Shown: piece after piece, positions 17,688-26,358 of the stretch
Layout of the letters: every line of letters begins with the position of its first letter
Position numbering within the stretch: position 1 is the stretch's first letter
Source: Altererythrobacter sp. BO-6
Lineage (GTDB): Bacteria; Pseudomonadota; Alphaproteobacteria; Sphingomonadales; Sphingomonadaceae
Assembly: GCF_011047315.1 (NCBI RefSeq)
Contig: NZ_CP049259.1
Span: 1,116,001 to 1,180,000, forward strand
Length of the DNA stretch: 64,000 bases
Direction of reading: 5' to 3'
Notes under the pieces: model-generated
What the model was told of the DNA's origin: nothing
Databases searched by the model: none
The model's input: only the letters and a program-made list of their open reading frames with translations
Program-made: the position numbers and the translations under genes

Positions 17688-18179
17688 ATGAGTGATGAAA
17701 CGCCAGACAGCCTGATCCCCTACGACGAGATCGTGCAGGAAGCGCTGCGCGCCGTGGTGGGCCGCGTGCTGGGCGAAATCGTGCAAGGCGGCAGCGAACT
17801 GCCCGGCAACCACCATTTCTACATCACCTTCAAGACCGGCGCGACGGGCGTTTCGATCCCGCCGCATTTGCGCGAACGTTTCCCGGATGAAATGACGATT
17901 GTGCTGCAGAACAAGTTCTGGGACCTGCAGGTAAGCGAGGACGGCTTTTCGGTCGGGCTCAGCTTCAACCAGGTCCCGGCGAAGCTTTCGATCCCGTTCA
18001 GCGCGATCACCGCTTTCGTCGATCCGGCGGTCGATTTCGGCCTGCAGTTCCAGGCGACCGTCGCCGAGATGGAACCCGAAGCGCACGAAGACGCGGAAAA
18101 TGACGGTGAGGGCGACACGCCGGACGGCAGCGATGACGGCTCCAACGTGGTCACGGTTGATTTCGGCCGCAAGAAATAG
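17688..18179 (+). CDS. sspB: SspB-family ClpXP adaptor
   Basis: 163 residues from ATG 17688 (MSDETPDSL). SspB/ClpXP-specificity protein fold: [15 protein letters not shown], then the [17 protein letters not shown] beta region, an acidic disordered linker (about 120-150), and a C-terminal [10 protein letters not shown] that serves as the ClpX-docking tail in this family. It delivers ssrA-tagged proteins to ClpXP. Faces away from hisB. Confidence 0.87.
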   Translation: MSDETPDSLIPYDEIVQEALRAVVGRVLGEIVQGGSELPGNHHFYITFKTGATGVSIPPHLRERFPDEMTIVLQNKFWDLQVSEDGFSVGLSFNQVPAKLSIPFSAITAFVDPAVDFGLQFQATVAEMEPEAHEDAENDGEGDTPDGSDDGSNVVTVDFGRKK

Positions 18180-18237
18180 GTCGATTGCGCGGCCCGCCGC
18201 ACTTGATTCCTGACCCCGCTTTGCGCCAACAGCGCTC

Positions 18238-18873
18238 ATGGCTGACCAAGATACCCTGCATCGCCGCGGACTGATGTTCATCCTGTCTTCGCCTTCGGGC
18301 GCGGGCAAGACGACGATATCGCACATGCTGCTGATGGCGGACGAGGAGATCCAGCTATCGGTTTCAGCCACCACCCGCCCGCGCCGCCCCGGCGAAGTTG
18401 ACGGCGTCGACTACCATTTCGTGAGCGATGAAAAATTCGACCAGATGGTCGCCGAAGACGACTTCTACGAATGGGCGCATGTCTTCGGGTACCGCTATGG
18501 CACGCCCAAGGGCTATATCCGCAAAGGGCTGAAAGAGGGCCAGGACTTCCTGTTCGATATCGACTGGCAGGGCACCCAGCAGCTCTACCAGAAAGACCAG
18601 CAGGACGTGGTCAGCGTGTTCATCCTGCCGCCCAGCCTGCCCGAGCTACGGCGTCGGCTGGAAAGCCGGGCGCAGGACAGCCAGCAGGTGATCGACAGCC
18701 GGATGGAGCGCGCGCGCAGCGAAATCAGCCATTGGGCCGAATACGATTACGTCGTGATCAACGACGACGTGGACGAATGCTTCGTCAAGGTGCGCGAAAT
18801 CCTGCATGCCGAACGGATGCGGCGCACCCGCCAGACCGGGCTGATCCCGTTTGTGCGTGGATTGATGGCCTAG
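18238..18873 (+). CDS. gmk: Guanylate kinase
   Basis: 211 residues. P-loop SPSGAGKTT near residue 20, GMP-binding SVSATTRPRRPGEVDGVDYHF (seen as SVSATTRPRRPGE and DYHF), then EWAHVFGYRYGTPK and the lid region. Phosphorylates GMP to GDP. Follows sspB at 58 bp, possibly in one transcript. Confidence 0.95.
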   Translation: MADQDTLHRRGLMFILSSPSGAGKTTISHMLLMADEEIQLSVSATTRPRRPGEVDGVDYHFVSDEKFDQMVAEDDFYEWAHVFGYRYGTPKGYIRKGLKEGQDFLFDIDWQGTQQLYQKDQQDVVSVFILPPSLPELRRRLESRAQDSQQVIDSRMERARSEISHWAEYDYVVINDDVDECFVKVREILHAERMRRTRQTGLIPFVRGLMA

Positions 18874-18902
18874 CGCGCAGGCGGTTCGGGCGCTCTTTGC
18901 CC

Positions 18903-18934
18903 TCAAAGGAAAGGGGCGGACCGAAGCCCGCCCC
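18903..18934 (-). terminator. Rho-independent terminator with TTCG loop after the OmpA-family gene
   Basis: Read on the minus strand: GGGGCGG-GC-TTCG-GT-CCGCCCC followed by TTTCCTTT. A UUCG tetraloop with a C-G closing pair sits on a long GC stem, placed 27 bp after the stop of the gene at 18962. It could also slow transcription from gmk on the plus strand, where no T tract follows. Confidence 0.8.
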
Positions 18935-18961
18935 TGCCGATAAGCGGATAATCTCCGATAA

Positions 18962-19858
18962 TCAGATACCGTCAACGCTCTTGCTGACGAGGATGTTGAC
19001 CGACACCCGGCGGTTCTGCGCGCGGCCAGCTTCCGTTTCATTGTCCGCCAGCGGATCGGACTCCGCCATGCCGGTCGGCGAAAGCATGCGCCAGGGAGCC
19101 CAGCGGCACTTCTGCTGCAGGAAGTTCACGACGCGGCCCGCGCGCTTCTCGCTCAGTTCCTGGTTGTAGTCTTCATTGCCAACCGAATCGGTGTAGCCGA
19201 CGACCAGCAGCAGCGCATTGTCCATCGCTTCGGCTTCGGAAGCCGCTTCGCACAGTTCACGCTCGGCGCTGGGCGAAAGGTTCCACTTGCCGGTGTCGAA
19301 ATAGACGTTGGTCGTGCCTTTGATGTTGTACTTGTCGATATCCGCCATGCGGCCGCGCAGTGCTTCGGTGGCAGCGGCATTCTCGGCGATGGCAGCTTCA
19401 TTCTCGCCAAAGCGCTGGTCGGTGCCGTTGCGGATCATCGCTGCGGTTTTCAGGTCCTTGCTCTTGAGCGCGATCTTGCTGGCGACCAGACCGCCTTCCC
19501 ATTGCACGGTCGAAACCGTGACCGGCAGGCCGTTAAGCAGCGAATCGGCGCCCAGCTTCTCGCGGCTGAGCCCCAGGAAGCCACCGCTGGTGCGAATTTC
19601 GGTCGCAGGGGCAACGTTAAAGACCGTCGCGCCGCCGCCTGGCGTGGTGACCTGCACGCGGTTGCCGTTGCGCGCCGTGATGAAGCCTTCGAGTTCCGGC
19701 CCGTCAGGCAGGGCATCAAGATCGGTCGGCAGCGAGCCATAAACATCGATCTGGGTTTGCCCGCCATCGGCCGTCTGGGCTGAGAGGGTACCGGTTGCCG
19801 GGATGGCAACCAGGGCCAGCGCCGCGAGCGCCGCCGGTCGTGTCGAGATAGAAATCAT
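18962..19858 (-). CDS. OmpA-family outer membrane/periplasmic protein
   Basis: 298 residues. Sec signal to about residue 28 (GTLSAQ). A middle domain of beta character holds GNRVQVTTPGGGATVFNVAP, which resembles DUF5666-type modules. The C-terminal OmpA domain (about 175-295) has NVYFDTGKWNLSP, VVGYTDSVGNEDYNQELSEKRA (as GYTDSVGNEDYN and LSEKRA) and AQNRRVSVNIL. Likely tethers the envelope to peptidoglycan. AAGGAG lies 7 nt before the ATG, and a TTCG-loop terminator follows. Confidence 0.88.
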   Translation of the reverse strand: MISISTRPAALAALALVAIPATGTLSAQTADGGQTQIDVYGSLPTDLDALPDGPELEGFITARNGNRVQVTTPGGGATVFNVAPATEIRTSGGFLGLSREKLGADSLLNGLPVTVSTVQWEGGLVASKIALKSKDLKTAAMIRNGTDQRFGENEAAIAENAAATEALRGRMADIDKYNIKGTTNVYFDTGKWNLSPSAERELCEAASEAEAMDNALLLVVGYTDSVGNEDYNQELSEKRAGRVVNFLQQKCRWAPWRMLSPTGMAESDPLADNETEAGRAQNRRVSVNILVSKSVDGI

Positions 19859-20276
19859 TCAATTACTCCTTCAATCCTCATCAGCCGGTCTCGCACATGC
19901 ACGACCTACAGGCGACCGTCCCCCCACCATGGCACGTCCGGCTGTCAAAACCCCCTAAAAATCTCCTTCAAGGCGTGCGCCCAACAGGCACATATCTGAC
20001 GCACTTGACGTTCTGCGTGTTCGGAGAAACCTTTCTGGCAGATGAACGAGACGGGCCTGCCCCGCCATTGCGAGGGTGGCTTGAGGCGGGCCTGCGGCGA
20101 ACCGAAAGTTGCTGCATCCCCCAGCCACAGGCCTGACGAGCATGTTCGCATGATCAGCCAAAAGTGTGAACCTGCGCCAAGGTTCGAAAGAATCGCCCTG
20201 CCATCGGGCGTCTCACATCCACCGCTGCGCCCTCGAGTCTGGCTCAAGGCCGCGTGCGCGCTTTGCCTTGGGCAAT
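19859..20276. other. Intergenic region, 418 bp, no supported gene
   Basis: Leader and promoter region of the OmpA-family gene plus unexplained sequence. Short open frames exist on both strands, but their translations are low-complexity or lack a ribosome site. CCATTGCGAGG at 20066-20076 may be a remnant of the GTCATTGCGAGG repeat family. Confidence 0.4.
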
Positions 20277-20303
20277 AAAAAAGGCCCCACAAAGGGGGCC
20301 TTT
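20277..20303 (-). terminator. Strong terminator after the 11-codon ORF
   Basis: Minus strand: GGCCCC-CTTTGT-GGGGCC then TTTTTTATT. It lies about 25 bp after the TAA of the tiny ORF at 20325-20360 and is the first terminator downstream of the EAL-domain gene. The plus strand also has TTT after the stem, so weak bidirectional action is possible. Confidence 0.85.
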
Positions 20304-20324
20304 CAAATTTGATTGGACTTCGAC

Positions 20325-20360
20325 TTAAGCGAAAATCCAGTCCCAAATCGAACGCAACAT
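20325..20360 (-). CDS. Eleven-residue peptide MLRSIWDWIFA
   Basis: ATG at 20360, TAA at 20325. AAAAGGAG lies 8 nt before the ATG, one of the best ribosome sites in the window. The peptide is hydrophobic with two Trp. It is followed by a terminator, so it could form its own short transcript or the tail of the EAL-gene transcript. It resembles neither a complete trp leader unit, since no trp gene follows, nor a family I know. Size alone makes this speculative. Confidence 0.45.
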   Translation of the reverse strand: MLRSIWDWIFA

Positions 20361-20429
20361 GACCCAGACTCCTTTTGCAAATGGAGCCTAGGAAATAAAT
20401 TAACCATGCTTGTTTGTAAACTGTTAACC

Positions 20430-22541
20430 TTAACCGCTACGCTGCAAACCGTTATCCCTCTGTAATCGCATGGTTTCCTGCAAGAGCGGGAGCGTTTGCG
20501 GGCGGGCAATGCAATAGCCCTGGCCCAGGTCACCGCCCATATTTCTTAAGATTTCAAGGGTCGCGAGGTCCTCGATTCCCTCAGCTACCGAGACGAGTCC
20601 CAAACCGCTGGAAAGACTGAGCATGTTTTCGACGATCGTGCGCGCGGAACGGTCATTGGTTAGGGCGCTGACGAACATCCGATCGATCTTCAGTTCAAAG
20701 AATGGCAAGCGATACAGCGCATCCAGGTTGGCGGATGAAATACCAAAGTCGTCGATAGAGAAACGGATGCCTGAATTGCCAAGTCGCTCCATAATGTCGC
20801 GAGCAACAGCGAAATCCTCGATGCGGGCGCTTTCCGTTACTTCGATAATGATATCGGCGGGGTCGGCGCCGGATTCAGCAAGCGCAGTCTCGATCATATC
20901 GGCGATCCGGTGGTCGACGAACTGGATGGCTGAGACGTTGGCCGACACACGCGCCGGCAGTCCCTTTTCTCGCAGCGACCGGGATGCGGCAAAACTGAGG
21001 CCGAGCAGCCGCTTTGTCAGTTCATCGAGTCGCCCAACGCGCTCGCATTGAAGGATGAACCGGGCGGGAGAGATTTCGCCTCGCTCCTCATCAACCCAGC
21101 GGGCCAGCGCCTCAGCGCCGATAATCCGGCCGGACTGCAGTTCGATCTGGGGTTGCAGCTTGATCGAAATGCGGTTCTCGGTGAGGGCCTGTTCGAGGCG
21201 TGCCTGAAGCGAATAATCCCAGGTTTCGCTGTCGGCCTCGAAATTGGTGATGATGAAGACGGGGCGATACGCCTCGCGCGCCTGGTCAGCTGCGGCGATC
21301 GCCGAGCTGATCCGGCTGGATGGCGACTTGTTCTTCGAATGGTCGACACCGATCGTCATGGAAAGATCAAGCGTGCGCTTCGAGACGGAAACAGCTTGCG
21401 ATGCAACCGCGCGCAAGCCCTCGAGATGCGATTTCAGGTCAGGATAATCTTGCGCGCGAACCAGGAAGCCAAAGTATTTGCCGCCGTCATGATAGACAGT
21501 GTGCTGCGTATCGCCAAGGTTCAGCCGGGTGGCGACCTGGCGCATGTACTGGCGCTGTTCGCTTTGGCTGAGGGTCGCCAGCACCGCGTCAAGGCGTGCC
21601 ACCTTTGCCACGACGATAGCAAATGCAGCGACATCTTCCTGGCATTCGAGATCTCGGCGCAAGGCCGCAAAGTTCGGCAACTTGCTGCGCGGATCGATAA
21701 AGATATGCCGGCGCCGGTAATTGTAGATTGCGCGCAATGTCGCATAGAAGGTGCCGAGAAAAAGCGCCTCCGATAGCATTACGCGCAAGCCAAGATAGGC
21801 GCTGAGAACAAAGAAAGTGACGAGGGCAGCTACCCAGAGCCCATACACCAGCATTCGGTTGCGCCGCCCACGCACTATCCCGAGACCCAGCAGGAGCAGC
21901 AAGCCGAATGCAGCAATTGTTATCGATGACCCAACAAACTGCCCTGAATTGCGCAGCGCGGTCTCCGCCGCCACAATCTGGATCAGGCCAGCGGATACAT
22001 CGCCATAGTTCGCATCAGGAGCCTTGATCGCGCGCCTGTCGCGTCCACTTCCCCAGATGACCACGGTTTTGTCTTGCACAGCATTCAGTGCCAGGCCGTT
22101 GCCTCTTGCGAGTTCGGATAGGTCGATCTGGGGAACCTGGCTTGTGTCGACGGAATAGTCGGGAAAAATCGCTTCTGTCGTAGCGCCGCCATGGGCAATC
22201 ACATTCCAGACCGCAGGATAGGCAGACCTTCCGTCCGAATACTCCGACTCGATGCCCCAAACAAACCCAAGGAAGTCCGGCTGGATATCGCTGGCGGCGA
22301 TACGCATCCCCCGCTCGAAGAACTCACTTCCATCTTCGATCAGCCGGTTTTCATCGATATCGTCGCGGATCGGCCGCGACAGGATGACACGCTCCCTGTT
22401 GCGCTCCAGCGCCAATCGCAGGTCGCGATCGACCCTGGAATTGCCGCTCAACTGCATCGGAGTATCGATGACGATCCGGCTGACGCCTGCCTGGCTCATG
22501 CGATCGAAGCGCGTTACCGAGATGCCGATTGAACTCGGCAC
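20430..22541 (-). CDS. CHASE2-GGDEF-EAL protein (cyclic-di-GMP phosphodiesterase), main part
   Basis: 703 residues from a GTG at 22541, but almost certainly the continuation of the frame at 22549-22764. Order: the rest of a periplasmic CHASE2 sensor (about 1-190), two to three membrane helices (about 205-285), a degenerate GGDEF domain (DGGKYFGF in place of GGDEF), and an EAL domain (about 450-700) with EALAR, NVSAIQF, EVTES, DDFG, LKIDRMF, EGIE and GQGY all intact. It should degrade c-di-GMP rather than make it. Removing one A from the run at 22545-22548 (minus strand) fuses the two frames into about 775 residues. Confidence 0.85.
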   Translation of the reverse strand: MPSSIGISVTRFDRMSQAGVSRIVIDTPMQLSGNSRVDRDLRLALERNRERVILSRPIRDDIDENRLIEDGSEFFERGMRIAASDIQPDFLGFVWGIESEYSDGRSAYPAVWNVIAHGGATTEAIFPDYSVDTSQVPQIDLSELARGNGLALNAVQDKTVVIWGSGRDRRAIKAPDANYGDVSAGLIQIVAAETALRNSGQFVGSSITIAAFGLLLLLGLGIVRGRRNRMLVYGLWVAALVTFFVLSAYLGLRVMLSEALFLGTFYATLRAIYNYRRRHIFIDPRSKLPNFAALRRDLECQEDVAAFAIVVAKVARLDAVLATLSQSEQRQYMRQVATRLNLGDTQHTVYHDGGKYFGFLVRAQDYPDLKSHLEGLRAVASQAVSVSKRTLDLSMTIGVDHSKNKSPSSRISSAIAAADQAREAYRPVFIITNFEADSETWDYSLQARLEQALTENRISIKLQPQIELQSGRIIGAEALARWVDEERGEISPARFILQCERVGRLDELTKRLLGLSFAASRSLREKGLPARVSANVSAIQFVDHRIADMIETALAESGADPADIIIEVTESARIEDFAVARDIMERLGNSGIRFSIDDFGISSANLDALYRLPFFELKIDRMFVSALTNDRSARTIVENMLSLSSGLGLVSVAEGIEDLATLEILRNMGGDLGQGYCIARPQTLPLLQETMRLQRDNGLQRSG

Positions 22542-22548
22542 CGGTTTT

Positions 22549-22764
22549 GTCGGACCGATCCGAGCGCTCCGTCACGAGTACAATTTCGCCACTCGGACTA
22601 TGATTGAATAGCTTGGACTGCAGCGACCAGATAGTAACATCGATCGGGCGCAAGATCGTGATGAACGCCGCCATCGCCGCAACGACGATCGCGATGACCG
22701 CGTGCCGCAGCCGCTCGTTCACAAAGAATCTTTGTACCAGTTCCAGCAAAACATGTTCCCTCAA
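22549..22764 (-). pseudogene. N-terminal piece of the CHASE2-GGDEF-EAL gene, out of frame
   Basis: Starts with TTG at 22764 (REHVLLELVQRF). Contains a membrane helix (AVIAIVVAAMAAFITIL) and the opening of a CHASE2 domain (NHSPSGEIVLVTERSD). CHASE2 domains begin just this way after the first helix, and the next expected segment (SRIVID) is found one base out of phase in the downstream frame. The break lies at or near an A4 run, so frameshift mutation or base-calling error are both possible. Confidence 0.7.
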
Positions 22765-22974
22765 CCGGTCCTGTCATAACCAGTTAAGGTAAACGGAACC
22801 TTCCCTTTGCCCTCGCAGGAACGGCACATGGCGATTTGCTGGCAGCCTTTGGAGCACGAGCCCCGTTGCGGCGTGCGTTGGTGCCGGACAGGGATTGTTT
22901 GTTATGGTTATTTTACAGTGCTTTGCGCGCAGGCCGGCACAGGCTGGAATGGCGCAGGTGGAATAGCAGTAAAC

Positions 22975-23784
22975 TTAGTGCCCGCCTGCCGGGTCGTTAA
23001 AATAATCCGGCAGATAGGCGTTTACCACGCCGCCATCGACGATCACGGTCTCTCCGACGACATAATCGCCCGCTCGGCTGCACAGGTAAATCGCCGCCGC
23101 CGCCATGTCTTCTGCGGTGCCGATCCGCTTCGCCGGGATGCCCGCAGCCGAAGCCTCAGGAGCATTCTTCGCCGCCTTGTTCATCTCGCTCGGGAAAGCG
23201 CCCGGCGCGATCGAACTGACGACGATATTGTCCTTGATAAGCCGCGCGGCCACGCGGCGGGTCAATTGCACCACGCCCGCCTTCGAAGCCTGGTAGGCGT
23301 AGGTTTCCCACGGATTGATGCGGAAACCGTCGATCGAAGAGACGTTGATCACCTTGGCCGGGCGGCCTGACGAGGCCGATGCGACCAGCAGCTTGTGCAG
23401 CTTCTGGGTCAGGAAAAACGGGGTCTTGACGTTGAGGTCCATCGTGCGGTGCCAGCCCGCCTCGCTGAACTCGAGGTAATCCTGCCCCCAGGCCGCACCC
23501 GCATTGTTGATCAGGATATCGAGCTGGCTTTCACGCGCGGCGATCGCATCGGCGAGCTGCTGCATCCCGTCCATCTGCGACAGGTCGGCCGGAATGCCGA
23601 TCACCCGATCGGCGCCGAATTCGTCGATCGTCTCCTGCATCTGCTCGACCTTGCGGGCCGAGATGTAGACCCGCGCACAGCCCGCCGCGAGCAGGCCCTC
23701 GACGAACATCTTGCCGATCCCGCGCGAGCCGCCGGTGACGAGCGCGATGCGCCCGTCGAGGCCGAAGAGTGATTGGATATCCAT
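22975..23784 (-). CDS. SDR-family oxidoreductase
   Basis: 269 residues, classical short-chain dehydrogenase. TGGSRGIG nucleotide motif at about 17-24, NNAG at about 92, catalytic Ser in NVSSIDG, and YxxxK as YQASK. C-terminal VDGG typical of the family. It ends the minus-strand group with two acyl-CoA dehydrogenases (14-bp and 3-bp gaps), so a hydroxyacyl intermediate is a plausible substrate, though the exact one is unknown. Confidence 0.85.
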   Translation of the reverse strand: MDIQSLFGLDGRIALVTGGSRGIGKMFVEGLLAAGCARVYISARKVEQMQETIDEFGADRVIGIPADLSQMDGMQQLADAIAARESQLDILINNAGAAWGQDYLEFSEAGWHRTMDLNVKTPFFLTQKLHKLLVASASSGRPAKVINVSSIDGFRINPWETYAYQASKAGVVQLTRRVAARLIKDNIVVSSIAPGAFPSEMNKAAKNAPEASAAGIPAKRIGTAEDMAAAAIYLCSRAGDYVVGETVIVDGGVVNAYLPDYFNDPAGGH

Positions 23785-23797
23785 TGCTCTGATCCCC

Positions 23798-24937
23798 TCA
23801 GTACCCGCTCAGCTCGGCCACGCGGTTGGCGTGGTAATAGGCATCGCCCAGGAACTCCTGCAGCGCGCGGTCGCGCTTCATGTAGAGCCCGATGTCATAT
23901 TCGTCGGTCATGCCGATCCCGCCGTGCATCTGCACGCCTTCCTTGACCGCAAGGCCAGCCGCCTTGGCAACCTTGGCCTTGGCGACCGAGGCCATCAGAT
24001 CGGCCTTCTCGCTGCCCGCGTCGAGCAGTTGCTGGGCCTTGATCACCGCCGCACGCGCGATCTCGACTTCGGAATAGAGGTGCGAGGCACGGTGCTGCAG
24101 CGCCTGGAATTCGCCGATCAGCCGCCCAAACTGCTTGCGCTGCTTGAGATAGTCGATCGTCATGTCCATCGCACCGCGGGCGACACCCACGCCTTCGGCG
24201 GCAGAACCGACCCGGCCCGCCATCAACAGCGCATTGAGCACTTCACGCCCGCCATCGACTTCGCCGATCACCGCATCGCCATCGAGTTCGACATTGTCGA
24301 AAGTGGTATGCGTCGCCATCGAACTGTCGACCAGCCGCACGGCGTTATGGTTCATGCCCGCCGCATCCTTGGGCACTGCAAACAGCGTGACGCCGTCAGC
24401 ATCGCTGTCGCTGCCCGAAGTGCGCGCGGCGACCACGATCATGTCGGCGCTCGCGCCATGGATCACGAAGTCCTTCTTGCCCGACAGCTTGAAGCCGTTG
24501 CCCGAGCGTTCGGCCTTGCACGCGATCCGCTCGGGCCGGTGCTTGGCGCCTTCGTCCACCGCAACCGCAAACACGCTGTCGCCCGAAACGAGCCCGGGCA
24601 GGTAGCGCCCGCGCAGGTCTTCGCTGGCGTGCTTCAGCGCCGTCGCCGCCAGTACCGAGCTGGTCAGGAACGGCGAAGGGGTGAGGTTGCGCCCGATTTC
24701 CTCGAGCACGATCCCGGCTTCGACATGGCCCATGCCCAGCCCGCCGTCTTCCTCGCCCACCAGGATGCCGGTGAAGCCGAGTTCGGCCATCTGCTTCCAC
24801 AGCGCGTGGCCGAAGCCGTCCTTGCATTCGCGGTCGCGCCAATGGCGCAGCTGCTTGGCGATGGCGCCTTCCTCGGCCATGAACTGGCTCGCGGTTTCGG
24901 CCAGCATCGCCTGGTCTTCATTATGATACAGCGGCAT
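23798..24937 (-). CDS. Acyl-CoA dehydrogenase
   Basis: 379 residues of the acyl-CoA dehydrogenase fold: N-terminal helices with MAELGFTGILVGEEDGG, the middle beta domain (KLSGKKDFVIHGASAD), and the C-terminal helical domain with QRKQFGRLIGEFQALQHR split here as RKQFGRLIGEFQ, and QMHGGIGMTDEYDIG. FAD enzyme forming a 2,3-enoyl-CoA. Shorter N-terminal region than its neighbour. Such pairs often make heteromeric enzymes on steroid or branched substrates. Confidence 0.88.
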   Translation of the reverse strand: MPLYHNEDQAMLAETASQFMAEEGAIAKQLRHWRDRECKDGFGHALWKQMAELGFTGILVGEEDGGLGMGHVEAGIVLEEIGRNLTPSPFLTSSVLAATALKHASEDLRGRYLPGLVSGDSVFAVAVDEGAKHRPERIACKAERSGNGFKLSGKKDFVIHGASADMIVVAARTSGSDSDADGVTLFAVPKDAAGMNHNAVRLVDSSMATHTTFDNVELDGDAVIGEVDGGREVLNALLMAGRVGSAAEGVGVARGAMDMTIDYLKQRKQFGRLIGEFQALQHRASHLYSEVEIARAAVIKAQQLLDAGSEKADLMASVAKAKVAKAAGLAVKEGVQMHGGIGMTDEYDIGLYMKRDRALQEFLGDAYYHANRVAELSGY

Positions 24938-24940
24938 GGA

Positions 24941-26134
24941 TCAGGCTCCCGGCAGGTCGAGAATGCGTTTGGAAATGACGTTCAGCATGACTTCGCTGGT
25001 GCCGCCTTCGATCGAATTGGCCTTGGTCCGCAGCCAGTTGCGCGCCGGCTTGCCGCCGTCGGTGTCATCGCTGTCCCACTCCAGGCTGCGCGATCCGCCC
25101 ACGCTCATCATCAGCTCGTGGCGGCGCTTGTTGAGCTCGGTCCCGGCATATTTCATCATGTTGGGCTGCGCCGGATGCGCCTTGCCGACCTTGATCTCGT
25201 CGAGGAACTTCTCGCCCATGCAGGCATAGGCCAGCGCATCGACATCGAACATCGCCAGCTCGGCACGCAGGATCGGGTCAAGCTCGCCACCTTCCTTGGC
25301 AGTAGCGCGCTTCATCGCCGCACCGATCGCCGCGGTACGGTCGCCGCCGCCCGCGCCCGAGATCATCTCGCGCTCGTGGCCAAGCAGGTACTTTGCGACG
25401 TCCCAGCCGCGGTTGATCTGCCCCACAAAGCCGGGGCAATCCTCGCCATAGCTCTTGGGCACGGCCACATCGTCGAAGAAGGTTTCGCAGAACGGGCTGT
25501 TGCCGCTGATCAGCTTGATCGGCTTGGTGGTGACCCCGGGCGTCTCCATGTCGAACAGCATGAAGGTGATGCCCTGGTACTTGTTATCCTTGTCGGTGCG
25601 GACGAGGCAGAAAATCCAGTCACACTTGTCGGCATAGGAGGTCCAGATCTTCTGGCCGTTGACCACCCAGTGATCGCCCTTGTCTTCGCCGAAAGTCTGC
25701 ATCGAGACGAGGTCGGAGCCGCTGCCCGGTTCCGAATAGCCCTGGCACCAGCGAATTTCGCCGCGCGCGATCTCGTTGAGGAAGCGCTGCTTCTGGCCTT
25801 CGGTGCCGAAGTGCAGCAGCGCCGGGCCAAGCATCCAGATGCCGAAGCTCGACAGCGGCGGGCGGGCGTTGATGCGGCTCATTTCCTCGCGCAGCACCTT
25901 CGCCTCGGCCGGATTGAGGCCAGCCCCGCCATATGCCTTGGGCCAGGCGGGGACGGTGTAGCCCTTGGCCACGCAAGCTTCGAACCACGCCTTCTGTGCG
26001 TCGCTCTTGAAGCTGGCGTTGCGCCCGCCCCAGTAAACATCGTCTTCGTCACGCACCGGTTCGCGCATTTCGGGGGGGCAATTGGCTTCAAGCCAGGCGC
26101 GAGTTTCGCTGCGGAAGCTATCCAGATCGGACAT
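24941..26134 (-). CDS. Acyl-CoA dehydrogenase
   Basis: 397 residues from ATG 26134 (MSDLDSFRSETRAWLEANCP), with AGGAG 8 nt before it. Family marks: WCQGYSEPGSGSDLVSMQT, VNGQKIWTSYADKCDWIFCLVRT (seen as GQKIWTSYAD) and the C-terminal EGGTSEVMLNVIS. Three bases from the next dehydrogenase gene, so co-translated. This FadE-type pair may act as one complex. Divergent from the MFS gene across a control region with three similar operator-like sites. Confidence 0.9.
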   Translation of the reverse strand: MSDLDSFRSETRAWLEANCPPEMREPVRDEDDVYWGGRNASFKSDAQKAWFEACVAKGYTVPAWPKAYGGAGLNPAEAKVLREEMSRINARPPLSSFGIWMLGPALLHFGTEGQKQRFLNEIARGEIRWCQGYSEPGSGSDLVSMQTFGEDKGDHWVVNGQKIWTSYADKCDWIFCLVRTDKDNKYQGITFMLFDMETPGVTTKPIKLISGNSPFCETFFDDVAVPKSYGEDCPGFVGQINRGWDVAKYLLGHEREMISGAGGGDRTAAIGAAMKRATAKEGGELDPILRAELAMFDVDALAYACMGEKFLDEIKVGKAHPAQPNMMKYAGTELNKRRHELMMSVGGSRSLEWDSDDTDGGKPARNWLRTKANSIEGGTSEVMLNVISKRILDLPGA

Positions 26135-26160
26135 GTCCGACTCTCCTCTCATGTCTCCTG

Positions 26161-26294
26161 ATTGACGCTTACGTTAGGGGCATTGACGGGTTGCAAGCAA
26201 GGACGGATTTCGCGGCGAAGTGCTCACTGGCCATGCCGTAGCGTCAGCGTGTTTACGTTGACGGGGCCGCGCGTTCGCTTACGCTAACGTCAAT
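26161..26294. promoter_or_regulatory. Divergent control region with three operator-like sites
   Basis: ATTGACGCTTACGTTA (26161-26176), GTTTACGTTGACGG (26251-26264, with CGTCA at 26242 making an inverted repeat) and GCTTACGCTAACGTCAAT (26277-26294). The first, read in reverse, matches the third. The shared TTACG-yTAACGTCAA look is like sites of LiuR-type MerR regulators or of TetR regulators of acyl-CoA catabolism. It lies between the minus-strand dehydrogenase operon and the plus-strand MFS gene. The regulator is not in the window. Confidence 0.55.
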
Positions 26295-26310
26295 CGAGAG
26301 GAGAGGCTTG

Positions 26311-26358
26311 ATGAGTGGTTTCGCGATGATTCGCTGCGCCGGAGGCCTGGCGGCGTGA
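26311..26358 (+). other. Fifteen-codon upstream ORF overlapping the MFS start
   Basis: ATG 26311 follows GAGAGGAGAGG by about 4 nt and reads 15 codons to TGA at 26356-26358, overlapping the GTG start of the carrier as GTGA. It may couple translation of the carrier or be a chance frame in a purine-rich leader. Confidence 0.3.

Noticed and set aside
20277..20360. trp operon attenuator
   Set aside because: The peptide has two Trp codons and a terminator, but no tryptophan gene follows; the next gene is an OmpA-family protein over 400 bp away with its own leader.
23711..26161. Long open frame on the plus strand across the acyl-CoA dehydrogenases
   Set aside because: It mirrors the minus-strand genes and its translation is His/Ala/Arg-rich without domains, as expected of antisense frames in GC-rich DNA.
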